A stretch of DNA of 64,000 nucleotides from Galbibacter sp. BG1 (GCF_013391805.1 NZ_CP058364.1:434501-498500), one strand, 5' to 3'. Positions 9,201 through 18,773 are shown, counted from the stretch's first letter. The notes: a model not told the origin generated them from the sequence alone. Translations and numbers: made by a program.

Positions 9201-11308
9201 AGCTTCCATGCATAATCACCGTTTCCTCCTGCCACCTGAACGCTTATTTGTCCGTCTCCCGCTCCTTTACATGTGATGTTTTTTACGGATACATTTTCTA
9301 TAGAAATTGGAGTTTGTTCGTTTATAATATATGTCTCCGAGACCCTTGTGTATTCATTTTCATCAGTATTCTTGTCGGCTACGGTTACGGTGTAATCCCC
9401 TGCAGAAAGGTTTGTTATACTACTGCTAGAAGCCGTAAATGAAGCATCGCCATCTTTTGTCCAGGTATAGGTGTAATCATTAGAATCGTTTACAAAACCG
9501 TCAGAAGCTTCCACGGTAATTGTGCCGTCATTCTTTCCCGCACAGGTCATTTGAGTAACTTTGGATTTATCTATCGAAATGCCTTCTGGGGCTATGAATT
9601 CATCCAATATTTCTTCAATAAAACAGCCATTACTATCTTCGATTCTTATTTTAAAATTCCCCTCAGGAACGTTTTGGAGGGTTATGGAAGTAGCTGAACT
9701 TTTAACTTCGGGAACGACCGAACTATTATCCAACTTCAATAATTTATAGGTGTAAGGTGATGTTCCCCCTTGGATATAAATGTCTAATATTCCATTTGCT
9801 GCCCCTTTGTAAGTTGGCTGTTGAAAAATTTTATAAGCTGTTGGTCCAAATTTAAGTTCACTTGGTGCAGCATTTATAGATTCTTCGACCGTAGAGGGGC
9901 TAACACATTCTTTATCAGCAAATACAAGCTTGGCCTCAAATGTATAAGTCGATTCCGGTGTTAAATCAGTAAAAGTATAGGAAGCAGGATTGGTAGATGT
10001 GGCCTCTTTCCATTCCCCAAGACCATTGTAGGTGAAATAATAAATACCTCCAGTTTTAAAATCATCCCCTCCAGAAGCCGATACGGTAACACTACCTGTT
10101 TCACCGGCGCATTTCGGGTGCGTGACCTGACCCGATGTGATTACAACCGGGGTAGGCGCCTGGATTGTAAAGTTTTCAGAGATCTCACCGCTTTTGACCA
10201 CAACATTTCCACTGCTATCATCTATAGATTGGTATACCACAAAGTATTCCTGAATTCCACTATTACCATCAATATTTGCCGTAAGTCCAGTAAGTGTTGT
10301 TTTGTTATCAGCATCAAAATTGTCAACCTGGTCATCAACATACACTTCCGGAAAACCATTTAAGTTTTCCTTTTCTTTCAATTCCGGGTCTACCAATCTG
10401 GCCTCATCATCAAAAAAACTTCTTTGATCGGCATCGTAGACATAAAAACGCATTTTGTAACCTTCTTCCAATTGATCTTCAAACGTGAAAGTCACCTCTC
10501 CATCTGTACTGTTAGAGCAAGTGCTGTTTGTTTCTTCAAAAGCTATTATTTTTGGAGAGCAGGCGATTATTTCATAAATGTAAGGCTTAGAATAACTTTC
10601 AGTTTCTATATTTAAGTTACCATCTTCTTTGTTTAAAAACTTCATTCTAAACCTAATTAAATCCCCTACTTTAGCATTTGGAACATCTGCTGGAGAAATG
10701 TTTAAGTTTTTACTCAAATTCTCTTGTGGTAAATCATCTTTATAATCAGCGGGATTGCTGGAATTAATTGTGTATTCCCATATATGGGTGTAGTTTACGC
10801 AAGAATTAATTGGAATATTGATTTTTTCAGATAAACATGACAAATTATTACTCGCAGGAGGCTCTTCGTAAGGAGTAATTTTAAAATATTTGTAAGTTAC
10901 ATCAAGACAACTTGAAAACCAGACCATATTTGAGTAACATACATTGTTAGAGTTATAGGGTATGACCATGTAGCGGTCAGGATCATTAACACATTCTGGA
11001 AAATCATCCGCTGGAGCAAATATGGTGGAGGTAACATTAATTTCTGTTAATTTCTCAGGTAAATCTACGATAAAATCTTTCTTCTGGTAATTATCTCCTT
11101 CTTGGCTAATAGTACTGCTAAAATAAATTCTTCTTGAACCATTTAATCTTACATCGGCAGTATATGAATTAATAGAATAGGGAGGAGATTGTTTAAGAAT
11201 AGGATCCTTGAGGGTAACTTCATATTGCACTCTATACTTATACTGCCCGTACCCCCCCCTAAGCCCTAAAAGCACAAAAACACCAATTAATAGTAAAATT
11301 CTTTTCAT
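6299..11308 (-). CDS. Giant SprB-repeat surface protein with T9SS type A sorting domain
   Basis: A 1669-aa protein with signal peptide MKRILLLIGVFVLLGLRGGYG. About 12 SprB-type repeats fill roughly residues 390-1440, each with the pattern C-x-G-x-x-x-G-S/T-I-x-V then GG-xx-PYxYxW, then NLxxGxYxVTVTDxxxC. An Ig/PKD-like segment follows, and the C-terminal region (about 1590-1669: VYPNPTGGKFEVSL to VRKLIKG) is a classic T9SS type A sorting domain. SprB in Flavobacterium johnsoniae is a mobile gliding adhesin; this protein shares the repeat type but is much shorter than SprB (over 6000 aa), so a surface adhesin role is inferred and gliding is not shown. It is the last gene of the long minus-strand locus, 15 nt after the FN3 gene. 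Confidence 0.92.
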   Translation of the reverse strand: MKRILLLIGVFVLLGLRGGYGQYKYRVQYEVTLKDPILKQSPPYSINSYTADVRLNGSRRIYFSSTISQEGDNYQKKDFIVDLPEKLTEINVTSTIFAPADDFPECVNDPDRYMVIPYNSNNVCYSNMVWFSSCLDVTYKYFKITPYEEPPASNNLSCLSEKINIPINSCVNYTHIWEYTINSSNPADYKDDLPQENLSKNLNISPADVPNAKVGDLIRFRMKFLNKEDGNLNIETESYSKPYIYEIIACSPKIIAFEETNSTCSNSTDGEVTFTFEDQLEEGYKMRFYVYDADQRSFFDDEARLVDPELKEKENLNGFPEVYVDDQVDNFDADNKTTLTGLTANIDGNSGIQEYFVVYQSIDDSSGNVVVKSGEISENFTIQAPTPVVITSGQVTHPKCAGETGSVTVSASGGDDFKTGGIYYFTYNGLGEWKEATSTNPASYTFTDLTPESTYTFEAKLVFADKECVSPSTVEESINAAPSELKFGPTAYKIFQQPTYKGAANGILDIYIQGGTSPYTYKLLKLDNSSVVPEVKSSATSITLQNVPEGNFKIRIEDSNGCFIEEILDEFIAPEGISIDKSKVTQMTCAGKNDGTITVEASDGFVNDSNDYTYTWTKDGDASFTASSSSITNLSAGDYTVTVADKNTDENEYTRVSETYIINEQTPISIENVSVKNITCKGAGDGQISVQVAGGNGDYAWKLSGTNGDFTKFPKGSSIVDIAITAYTYRATLIIASVTDWDNNVFSCEVTHDELITVDEPLLLEIEEVPNSRVDNNIYGGSTGSITVQASGGTEGYSYQWYDSEYIEIPGKTNATINNLPAGFYSVSTTDENLCTATLDSIEIVQPPKLEIESSTIDSVKCFNGADGAITITVKGGKDPYSYQWEKVDDTDFSTENSPTISNLSAGDYIVTVTDDSGSTASAEQTISVLQPEPLELTAVVQDNLCFSDNKGSIDITVTGGVGDYTFSWSNGGTSEDITGLTSGDYKVTVTDKNDCVLEKTINVGQPKNALAMTVDIEKQITGFGYNDGEIAVTITGGTPSYSYEWFSDNGFTSTEEDINNLAPGNYTLMVTDDSGGDCVIDKEFTIIEPDKLLVNLEETFSVLCKDGTDAELQANVIGGVKPYKFQWFGIVNGNKQAMASEESFLMELPAGDYQVEITDDNGVTTTSEVHTINEPERLVISGENIQHVLCHGEATGSIDISIVGGTPPYSIYWSNDATSEDIQNLVAGTYKVAVKDDNGCWAEATYEVENAFEPLSITNVDLTNVSKFRGSDGEIGVTIAGGEEPYTLQWTRLEDREDLGGSPTINNLVKGNYQLTVTDANGCSLTEQYEITQPDIVDETIVNPTCYEGCDGSLSVIVNKGNGNFTYSWSNGSTAATLTDLCAGSYTVSIEGFNNETLVRTYVVENPEPLVVDLGEDLTTLCNDQERTLDATIEDGNASYAWTSDNGFFSNSPVVTVDQAGLYTVTVTDSKGCQGTDTIEIKESPNDIAAEFFVSSQVFVNERFTVVDVTNPLPDSIEWILPEEGIVVSHDQDQAELYFEAPGEYEIIIKTRVGDCEAYQAKKVLVIDNHESVQDESDEEDREASFEEFLVYPNPTGGKFEVSLELKKPGNVSVRIFNLANNSIVAQKTGSGKNGYVLNFDISQYPEGMYAIVLETPKGNSVRKLIKG

Positions 11309-11323
11309 AATCTATTTTTTAAG

Positions 11324-13423
11324 TTAGTAGATCACTTCTATTTCCTTTATTACTGATAATCCACCACCTTCAGTTACTACTTGCAGCCCGTAGTGGTAGG
11401 TGGTATTTATTTCCAATTCGTTATCCTCAAATCGAGAAACTTCTGCATTTAAGGTTTTAAAAAGCTTAATCTTACCTCCTTTATCTGCCCGATACAACTT
11501 ATACTCAACAACACCTTCTGCTTTTGTATTCCATGAAAGGTTGATAAATCGCAGTTCCCTATTGGCATAACCGTTAAACTTGATTTCCTCTGCCTTTAAG
11601 ATTTTACTTTCCGTACGAACGGTTACGGGCATTGCGGGTGTGCTTTCCAGCTCGTTTTCATCCAACGCTGTTACCGTGTATTGGTAATGTTTGCCGTTTT
11701 TAATTGTTTCATCAATGTAAGAAGTCGATAAGGTATCCAATATTTTTAATTGCTCCCATTGTTGTAATTCACTTGTCAAATCTTTTCGGTAGACAGCGTA
11801 ATTCACCACATCTTTACTGGAACTCCCAATATATTTTAATTCAACCCCGTTTTCTGAAATTTTATAATCTTCAATAACAGGAGCTGAAGGCGCCGACAAA
11901 TCCGGTTTCTCCAAAGTTAGAACTTCAGAAAAACCAGAAGCATTGTAGCGCTGGTCTTCTGCCAGTACTTTGTAATAAATATATTCATTAAGATTATTTA
12001 CTGGAATGGTATCTACAAATTGATTTTCTTTATATACATAATTAGTGATTTGTGTAAACTCGGCATTTTTGGTATTGGAGCGATACACCCGATAACCTGC
12101 CAAATCGGGTTCTGTGTTTTTCTCCCAATTCAACTTTACAACCCCGGTAGTATCAATCTCCCCTACCAAGAGTTTTGGAGGCGTTGGCGGAATGGAGTCC
12201 ACGGGTTGTACAATAGCTGCAAAGGACGGGTTTTCACTTCCGTTTTTCCCAATCGCAACTACTTTAAAATAGTTTATACGCTGTAACTTATTATAAGTTG
12301 CTTTTCTGGTTTGTGGAGAAAGATTATCTATTACCGTTTCAAAATTACCCGTAGCCGTATTGGATCTCCACAATTGAAATCCGTTTATTTTGCTTTCACC
12401 TTCTTTGGGAAATTCCCATTCAATAATCGCAGTTTCGTCATTTATAACATCTTTAAAAGTGATATGCGGATTGTATTTTAAAATTTCCCTTCCTTCACCT
12501 TTTAGAACCTCACTTGATGGCCCCACTTCCCCAAAAGATGTAATTCCTTTTACCCTGTAGTAGTATGTTTTATTATTGGCAATGGAGTCGCCTATAAAAA
12601 GGGAGAGGCTGGGATCTTCTGTGTTTTTTTCAGCATTAAAAATGGGCTCTGAATTTAACTTTTTAAATGTATTTCCATCCATGGATCTCTCCACCTGATA
12701 ATTTGTATAGGTTTTTTGTAACAGACTGAAATTCCAACTCAACTGTGCTTCCTTATCTCCAAAGACAACCACAAAATCAACGGGTTTTGGTAGTTCTTCA
12801 AACATATCGGTTCCTGCGTATACTCCGCCTTCCTTAATTTCCAAAAGCTCAGGATTGGCAATTTTAACCCGGTAAAGATAGCGCTCACCTGGAATTACAT
12901 TTTTATCTTCCAAACCAAGTCCGGCCAACTTTGCTGCCTCATAACTGCGTTCTGCTGCCAATAATGCAAATGTAAAACGCCTTTGCTGTTGCGAATTAGC
13001 TTCCATTACAGCATCCAACCCTACTTGTGCTGAAACGTTAAAGTTCTTTCCATAGAGTGCCTGTGCCAAAATTGCCGCATTGTTATCCGCTTTCGCCAAG
13101 GTTTCCCATTCCATTAAAGGCGCTGGTTGTATCGGGGATTGATTCAGTGTAATTGTTTCTAAAGGAATTACCGCCTCACCATTTCGAGAAATTGTAACCC
13201 TTTCTACATAGTATCCAATATTATTTGCCTTCTTCCAGGCATAGGGTTCGTTTGGTGCCCATCTCAACATCACTTTGTTTTCTAATGATCTTGCAAGTAA
13301 CTTAATTTCGGGCGGTTCTATTTCTTGGGAAAACACAAATGGACTTCCTAAGCAAAAACAGGCTATTGCTAAAAGTATTACGTAAATGTTTTTTTTCATC
13401 TTCTTAATCATTTTCATAGTCAA
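11324..13423 (-). CDS. Secreted fibronectin type III repeat protein
   Basis: A 699-aa protein with a signal peptide (KKNIYVILLAIACFCLGSPF, then VFSQE). The start at 13423 gives a short extension, MTMKMIKKMKKN; the downstream ATG giving MKKNIYV is equally possible. Several FN3-type modules follow one another (from about residue 215 to the end), each with YRVYRS/YYYRVKG-like strands and the LxWNxxxE pattern. A region at about 110-180, rich in Ala and Gln, separates the first module. No T9SS sorting domain is seen. It overlaps the 1611-aa gene by 20 nt and is followed after 15 nt by the SprB-repeat gene, so the three appear to form one translation-coupled unit of exported proteins. Exact role unknown. 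Confidence 0.85.
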   Translation of the reverse strand: MTMKMIKKMKKNIYVILLAIACFCLGSPFVFSQEIEPPEIKLLARSLENKVMLRWAPNEPYAWKKANNIGYYVERVTISRNGEAVIPLETITLNQSPIQPAPLMEWETLAKADNNAAILAQALYGKNFNVSAQVGLDAVMEANSQQQRRFTFALLAAERSYEAAKLAGLGLEDKNVIPGERYLYRVKIANPELLEIKEGGVYAGTDMFEELPKPVDFVVVFGDKEAQLSWNFSLLQKTYTNYQVERSMDGNTFKKLNSEPIFNAEKNTEDPSLSLFIGDSIANNKTYYYRVKGITSFGEVGPSSEVLKGEGREILKYNPHITFKDVINDETAIIEWEFPKEGESKINGFQLWRSNTATGNFETVIDNLSPQTRKATYNKLQRINYFKVVAIGKNGSENPSFAAIVQPVDSIPPTPPKLLVGEIDTTGVVKLNWEKNTEPDLAGYRVYRSNTKNAEFTQITNYVYKENQFVDTIPVNNLNEYIYYKVLAEDQRYNASGFSEVLTLEKPDLSAPSAPVIEDYKISENGVELKYIGSSSKDVVNYAVYRKDLTSELQQWEQLKILDTLSTSYIDETIKNGKHYQYTVTALDENELESTPAMPVTVRTESKILKAEEIKFNGYANRELRFINLSWNTKAEGVVEYKLYRADKGGKIKLFKTLNAEVSRFEDNELEINTTYHYGLQVVTEGGGLSVIKEIEVIY

Positions 13424-16400
13424 TATCGTATCCCGCTAAATGAATCCCTCCTGGCGTTCTGTAGTACAGTTTTGCCTGAAATTTCCCCAAAGGCAGTATC
13501 GGGAAGGTTCCATTCATTATGTAATTATACTTATCGTAAAAAGCTTTACCTACTTCTCCATCTGCATATTTATTGGTAATTTCATAACGTAAGTGTACAA
13601 AGTCTTTATTGTATTGATAAGGTAAGTTGTACACGAAAGGAATTCTATTTTTCACCCAATACGAATTTGGATTCTCAAGATATTTGGTCATATAGTAATT
13701 AGATAAATAAAACGACCGTACAGGAGGCAATCCTAAAATTTTTTCATCTCTATCTACGCGGATGGTGGCATCTAATGGATATTCTTCATACACTAAAGGA
13801 TATACTTTCTTCTTGTAATAAGAATCTTTTAATTCTGCCTGGGCATGGACCAATGATTCCCCGTTGGTGAGCGGCACCCCTACCAATTCTGCCTTTTCGA
13901 AAATTTCATAATTTTCTACCGCTAGGGATAAAGAGTGAACATTCGAATAAATAAAGTTGGTAACATTGCTTGTTTTTTTAAAAGAACTCACCTTATCTTT
14001 AAACGAATCGTGTTCACTTGTATGCAATACAAATTTTAAAATCGATTTAGGTTCTCCATTGGCCACCTTTACATCGGCTGCCTTTTTACTTGTTATTGTG
14101 GCACTGGCAGCAGCATTTTGATTGGATGTTTTACCAGAATCTTTATCAAACCAACTTGTATCGCCACTTCCCTCATCAAAGTTTATTTCTGTTTTCTCTA
14201 ATACTACTTCATTTTCTATTTTTTGACCGGGAGGAAAAGCAACTAAATTGAATTCATAATTGGTATTGGTATACATTTCTGGAATATCGAAAAACACGGT
14301 ATTGTTAGGTATATCCACTTTAATGTCTGTTCTTCTTACCATTCCGGTAGCTGCCTTAAACTCTCCTTTAATAGTATAATCTCCATTAAAGAGGTAATCT
14401 TGAAAAGAGTTCATCCGTACGTAACCACGATCGTATTCCTTCGGATAAAAATTCTTTTGCTCTTTGAAAGGATACATATAAGTAATATTTTCAAACGGAA
14501 TGTAATCAGGTGCTTTATCCGTTTTAAAAGATATTTCCCGTTTTTCGGTAATCATTTTTCCGCTATCGTTTGTAAGGGTTACAAAAGAACCATTTTTATA
14601 TTCGTCAAAGCTTACCTCAACAATTACTTTTACTGTGTTTTCTGAAGGCAATGATAGTTTAGGTTTAAAGGTAACGGCATCGTTGGTATCGTTAAATTCT
14701 ATTTCACCGCTAAGCTCTTTACCTTCGGAAAAAAGTTTAAATTGTTTTAGTTTTAATCGGAAGGTTCGTTGTCCTTCATCCAACTCCAAAGTAAAATTCT
14801 CGTTTACCGGATAATTGAAAACTGCTTGCGGACCTGTAAAGACTGATACTTTGCTGGAGTTATCCGATGGTTTTACATCGGCTATCATAGGTACGCCCAG
14901 TTCTTGAGCCATATTTTCCATAATACATTCTTCCCCGAACTCCACATGAAGCCTGTATCTTCCTTCTACCATGCCCCCCAGAATACTATAATACATCCCT
15001 ACATAACCTTCGATATAAACCGGATTTGGAAATTGGCCGCGCAGCAAAGCTGCTACCCCGGCTTCGATAATAGGAAACTTACCCTTTATGAAAAGTAAAT
15101 CTACTTCAACCCCAAATTCCCCGTATAGATACGCATAAATCTGCCCCATAGAATACCAACCGTTATTTCCAACAGGACCGCTTCTCCCTACACATTTTGT
15201 ATTGGCATAATAAGCATGCATCACGTCGAACCCTGCTCCTGCTTCGATAAATGCGTAGAAAATACCTGCATTGAAATTCTTGCGATACACAAAATTCAAT
15301 CCGAAGGCAAAGCCCCTCCCTGCCGAAAGCTGATTCTCTTGACGATTGCTATCCAAGATATCATCACCCAAAATTTGTAGAACTCTTGGATGTGGTGCCA
15401 CCTGAGAGGGTAAGTTATCCCCGGTCATAAAATAACCCCCAATCTCAAATTCTTCTGGTGGAATGGAAAATAAAATTCCTAAACGGTTTACGGGGGTTCC
15501 TACGTGTAAATACCATTCATCAGGACTGTCGTGAATTACTGCATAACCTGCACGATTCGAAGGCCCTGTACCTCGAATACCTGCTAAATCCACATAGACC
15601 TCAAATTCTCCGTGGAAAGTATTTGTTGTAAAATCTTTTTCTATCCCGACGTAAACCCCAATACTACCATTTTGTGCCACTTCGGCTAATGGTATAGCTT
15701 CCTTACTAGCCGGCAGTACATTTCCACTTGCGAGTAGTTTGTCTATTTTTTCCTTATTTTTCTCATAAAACTCTTCAGCTCTTTTAAAAGTTTTCTCCAG
15801 TGGCCCGAAGCCTGCATTGGCAGGGGAATTCGTAGTTTTTTCGTCCCCCATAAAACTACCTTCTCCAGTAAATGAAATCCTATTCAATCCGCCGTAAGTA
15901 TTAAATTGCATTTCCAGAAAAGCTTTTCCACTAAAAGTTGTTTTATTTGGAGTGCCAATTGTAACTCCCGCACGCAAACCAAGACCATAGTTTTCGTCTG
16001 GGATATATGTAGTTTCCGAAGGTGTAAAATTATCTCCCGAACCAACCTCCCGGCGCATTCGGTTTGAAACCCCTCCTAAAAAAGAATTGATAAGAAGCTT
16101 TCCTCCGCCGCTCTCTTTATTATCTGTCCAAACATCTACAAAATAATAGCGGAAGTCTTTAGCACCAAACATAGCCTTTGCATTGGCATCAAAACTTAAG
16201 GCATCAATAGAAAGAGACAATTCTCCTGCAAACCCATCTCCATAAGTGGGATCATCTTCCATAACCTCTAAGCCCCCTTTAAGGTGCATTCCACCTTTTT
16301 TTACATCTATTTTTGCCCCTTTTAGTTTTACTGTCTCGTACTGCCATTTATGCACTGATTCTCCCGGTGCTAGTTTCCCAATAACAGCTAAAGATGTGGT

Positions 16401-18239
16401 TGCGCTAATATCCGGAGCAAAATTTACCGTGAGATCAAAAGACAATCCTACGCGGTCTTCGGGTGGGGTAATAAGGTTGAGATCATCTATGGTTACTGGA
16501 AAATTCATCAACCCGAATTCCTTGTCATATTTAAATTCTGTAACTTTTACCAACGGTTTTCCTGGTTCGGTATTTAATTCCAATTGTTTAAATTCAATCC
16601 CCACAAACTGTATCATCTTTTCTTCGCTACCATTCGCGGTGTTCGGAGCTTCTTGGCCTAAATTGGCACCGATACTCAATCCTCCAGTTAAATTGGCAAA
16701 GGGATATACTTTATCTTCCAACACTTTTACACCTACACTGGAATTCTTTTTTAAATTCATAGTCCCGGAGAAGAGTGGTGCTGGATAATTTTTATCTTCT
16801 GCTAAGGTAACGGCCAGTCCGTATTCCTGTGGAGCAATCCAACCGTGATATCCCATGGGTTCTTCAAAAGTAGGAACCAGTATTGCTCCTTTTAACGAGC
16901 CGCCTTTTAATCCGTTCATGGCTATATTAACACTAACAGAATCTATTCCAAACCCCCATTTATCGGCAGCGCCTTCTTCTAATGGTAAAATATTTTTTCC
17001 ATGAAAATATCCTGAAATACCATAACTGTCTATCACCAAGTTTTTAGCGCCAAAACTTATACGCTCTTGATTGTTTTCCCTTCTTTTGATTCCTTTTGGA
17101 AGGGTAACGGACACTTCTTCCGCATAAAAACCTCTCCATAAATTAGGATCGCTTGAAGCATATACATCTCGATACTCATCGGGAAAAGTTAGATTGGGAG
17201 CATTCTTAAAGTCACTTAAATCCAAAACAGCTCTTTCTACATGAAAGCCCCAACCTTTAAAGCCTGTCATCTCGAAATCGGGAATAGAAACATCGAGCAA
17301 GATGTCGTTCCAACCGGCCGCCTTTACGCTAAACGAGGTTTCTACGTAACATTTATCATCTAAATTCTCGTTATTGGTATCGCTGCCGCATACATAATTA
17401 CCTTGTTTGTCTATCGGCAACAATATTTTACGTGATACCCGAAAATTTCCCTCCAATGAGATCTCTTTTAAACCACTACAATCGAACTCAACAAACGACT
17501 TTTCCCCAAAACTACCGCTTTTTAGATCTACACCGCCTTTAAGAGTGAGCAACCAATTATCTCCATTAATTGGAATTGGCACATCGCCAAGTAACACCAA
17601 GCGCATATCGCCTATAATAGCACCGTCGTGGGAAAGTTTTATACCCTGCGCTCCAAAATAAAGTTCTTTTTCCTTTTGCGGAATGGTAAGCTTTGCCCAA
17701 GCATTAAACTCGGCGTACTGTGGATGGAATTGTACTTGCGTTATTGCGAGTTCTACCGCATTGCCAGAAGTAGAGTCTGTTTTACCCCCCAAACCTACTG
17801 GCAGCTCTAACAATTTATCACCTGAAATAATATCAACTATATTGCCTAACTTTTTGACTTTTTCAAAAGCTGCTTTTGCTTTTTCAATAAGTGCTTTAAC
17901 ATCTTGTTCTTGTGGAAAATTTTTGTCAAGATAGTCTTTGTTAAACTCCGGACTCATATCAGCAAATGATTGGTAGAAATTTTTGTTTGCCACCAATTGG
18001 TTATCAAGCTCGGGGAAGCTTTTAAATACCTTTTGGGTAGTTTCTTCTTTTTTAGTTACTATGCCCAAGATATCGGTATTGTACTTCGCCACATTTTCCA
18101 AATGAGCAAGTTGTTTGTTTATTCGAGCCGCACGCAACGTATCGTGCTCCTTTGCTGAAACAAGCGTGTCCTTGCCAGTACGGGCCTGTACTGAGACAAC
18201 CAATAATAGTAAAAGTAGGATTAGGTAGTTTTGGTTCAT
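13404..18239 (-). CDS. 1611-aa secreted protein of unknown family
   Basis: The N-terminal signal peptide MNQNYLILLLLLLVVSVQA is clear. The rest is a long beta-rich protein with no recognised domain: repeated amphipathic strands such as GKLLINSFLGGVSNRM, GTPNKTTFSGKAFLEMQFNT and GIFYAFIEAGAGFDVMHAYY, and an Ig-like region of bacterial type at about residues 1180-1290 (FNDTNDAVTFKPKLSLPSEN). The many long strands ending in acidic turns suggest a surface- or outer-membrane-associated beta structure. No T9SS sorting domain is visible at the C-terminus (YDIDYEND). Together with the FN3 and SprB-repeat genes downstream, it may form or display a surface complex; this is inference from context. Confidence 0.8.
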   Translation of the reverse strand: MNQNYLILLLLLLVVSVQARTGKDTLVSAKEHDTLRAARINKQLAHLENVAKYNTDILGIVTKKEETTQKVFKSFPELDNQLVANKNFYQSFADMSPEFNKDYLDKNFPQEQDVKALIEKAKAAFEKVKKLGNIVDIISGDKLLELPVGLGGKTDSTSGNAVELAITQVQFHPQYAEFNAWAKLTIPQKEKELYFGAQGIKLSHDGAIIGDMRLVLLGDVPIPINGDNWLLTLKGGVDLKSGSFGEKSFVEFDCSGLKEISLEGNFRVSRKILLPIDKQGNYVCGSDTNNENLDDKCYVETSFSVKAAGWNDILLDVSIPDFEMTGFKGWGFHVERAVLDLSDFKNAPNLTFPDEYRDVYASSDPNLWRGFYAEEVSVTLPKGIKRRENNQERISFGAKNLVIDSYGISGYFHGKNILPLEEGAADKWGFGIDSVSVNIAMNGLKGGSLKGAILVPTFEEPMGYHGWIAPQEYGLAVTLAEDKNYPAPLFSGTMNLKKNSSVGVKVLEDKVYPFANLTGGLSIGANLGQEAPNTANGSEEKMIQFVGIEFKQLELNTEPGKPLVKVTEFKYDKEFGLMNFPVTIDDLNLITPPEDRVGLSFDLTVNFAPDISATTSLAVIGKLAPGESVHKWQYETVKLKGAKIDVKKGGMHLKGGLEVMEDDPTYGDGFAGELSLSIDALSFDANAKAMFGAKDFRYYFVDVWTDNKESGGGKLLINSFLGGVSNRMRREVGSGDNFTPSETTYIPDENYGLGLRAGVTIGTPNKTTFSGKAFLEMQFNTYGGLNRISFTGEGSFMGDEKTTNSPANAGFGPLEKTFKRAEEFYEKNKEKIDKLLASGNVLPASKEAIPLAEVAQNGSIGVYVGIEKDFTTNTFHGEFEVYVDLAGIRGTGPSNRAGYAVIHDSPDEWYLHVGTPVNRLGILFSIPPEEFEIGGYFMTGDNLPSQVAPHPRVLQILGDDILDSNRQENQLSAGRGFAFGLNFVYRKNFNAGIFYAFIEAGAGFDVMHAYYANTKCVGRSGPVGNNGWYSMGQIYAYLYGEFGVEVDLLFIKGKFPIIEAGVAALLRGQFPNPVYIEGYVGMYYSILGGMVEGRYRLHVEFGEECIMENMAQELGVPMIADVKPSDNSSKVSVFTGPQAVFNYPVNENFTLELDEGQRTFRLKLKQFKLFSEGKELSGEIEFNDTNDAVTFKPKLSLPSENTVKVIVEVSFDEYKNGSFVTLTNDSGKMITEKREISFKTDKAPDYIPFENITYMYPFKEQKNFYPKEYDRGYVRMNSFQDYLFNGDYTIKGEFKAATGMVRRTDIKVDIPNNTVFFDIPEMYTNTNYEFNLVAFPPGQKIENEVVLEKTEINFDEGSGDTSWFDKDSGKTSNQNAAASATITSKKAADVKVANGEPKSILKFVLHTSEHDSFKDKVSSFKKTSNVTNFIYSNVHSLSLAVENYEIFEKAELVGVPLTNGESLVHAQAELKDSYYKKKVYPLVYEEYPLDATIRVDRDEKILGLPPVRSFYLSNYYMTKYLENPNSYWVKNRIPFVYNLPYQYNKDFVHLRYEITNKYADGEVGKAFYDKYNYIMNGTFPILPLGKFQAKLYYRTPGGIHLAGYDIDYEND

Positions 18240-18278
18240 AGTTTATAAGTCGTTTTTCATTTTTTAATTGGAGTCTTC

Positions 18279-18363
18279 TGACATCCCCCCGGCCCCCTTC
18301 AAAGGGGGACTTTAATTGTTGCACTGTTCAGCTCCCCCTTTGAAGGGGGCCGGGGGGATGTCA
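18279..18363. repeat. Palindromic repeat, copy 1 (downstream side of the DUF559 gene)
   Basis: Two 31-nt arms (TGACATCCCCCCGGCCCCCT continuing to GGGGGA) are exact reverse complements at 18279-18309 and 18333-18363, separated by about 23 nt containing TTTAATTGTTG. Each arm also holds its own near-palindrome CCCCCTTCAAAGGGGG. The right arm supplies the TGA stop codon of the DUF559 gene (18363-18361). Confidence 0.95.
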
Positions 18364-18732
18364 TGTTTCATTTTTTAATTCGTTTACCGTTTCTTCTATC
18401 GCTAGCAGTACACTAAACATCTGTTTCTTTACTGCTCCATCGCTAAATCTTAAAAAGTGTACGCCTAATTCTTCCAATACATTCTGTCTCTTAGAATCAT
18501 ATTCATATTTATTATCGTGGCTACTGCCGTCTATTTCTATGGCCAATAGCAATTCGTGGCAATAAAAGTCCACTATGAATTGGTTTATCGGCACTTGTCT
18601 ATGAAATTCCACACCATAAGCTTTTTTATTTATCTTCTGCCACAGTAAAATTTCAGATAAAGTACTGTTGTTACGCAATTGCCTTGCGTATTCCTTTAGC
18701 TTTGGGTTATATGGTATGAGTTTGTTTTTCAT
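18361..18732 (-). CDS. DUF559 (Vsr-like, PD-(D/E)xK fold) predicted endonuclease
   Basis: A 123-aa protein of the DUF559 family, related to the very-short-patch-repair endonuclease Vsr. Visible motifs: LRNNSTLSEILLWQKI (residues 20-35), HRQVPINQFIVDFYC with the likely catalytic Asp55, then AIEIDGSSHD with Glu66, Asp68 and His72, and LGVHFLRFSD near the end. The biochemical activity of this small family is not established; DNA cleavage or nicking is inferred from the fold. The gene is bracketed by two near-identical palindromic repeats and its stop codon lies in the first. It interrupts a row of otherwise large export-related genes and looks like an inserted unit. Confidence 0.9.
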   Translation of the reverse strand: MKNKLIPYNPKLKEYARQLRNNSTLSEILLWQKINKKAYGVEFHRQVPINQFIVDFYCHELLLAIEIDGSSHDNKYEYDSKRQNVLEELGVHFLRFSDGAVKKQMFSVLLAIEETVNELKNET

Positions 18733-18773
18733 ATTTTCTAATTATCCCCTTGGGGGGATTTTAGGGCTGCTTT

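Noticed and set aside
16246-16788. 180-codon plus-strand frame inside the 1611-aa gene
   Set aside because: Antisense shadow; low-complexity and without a family.
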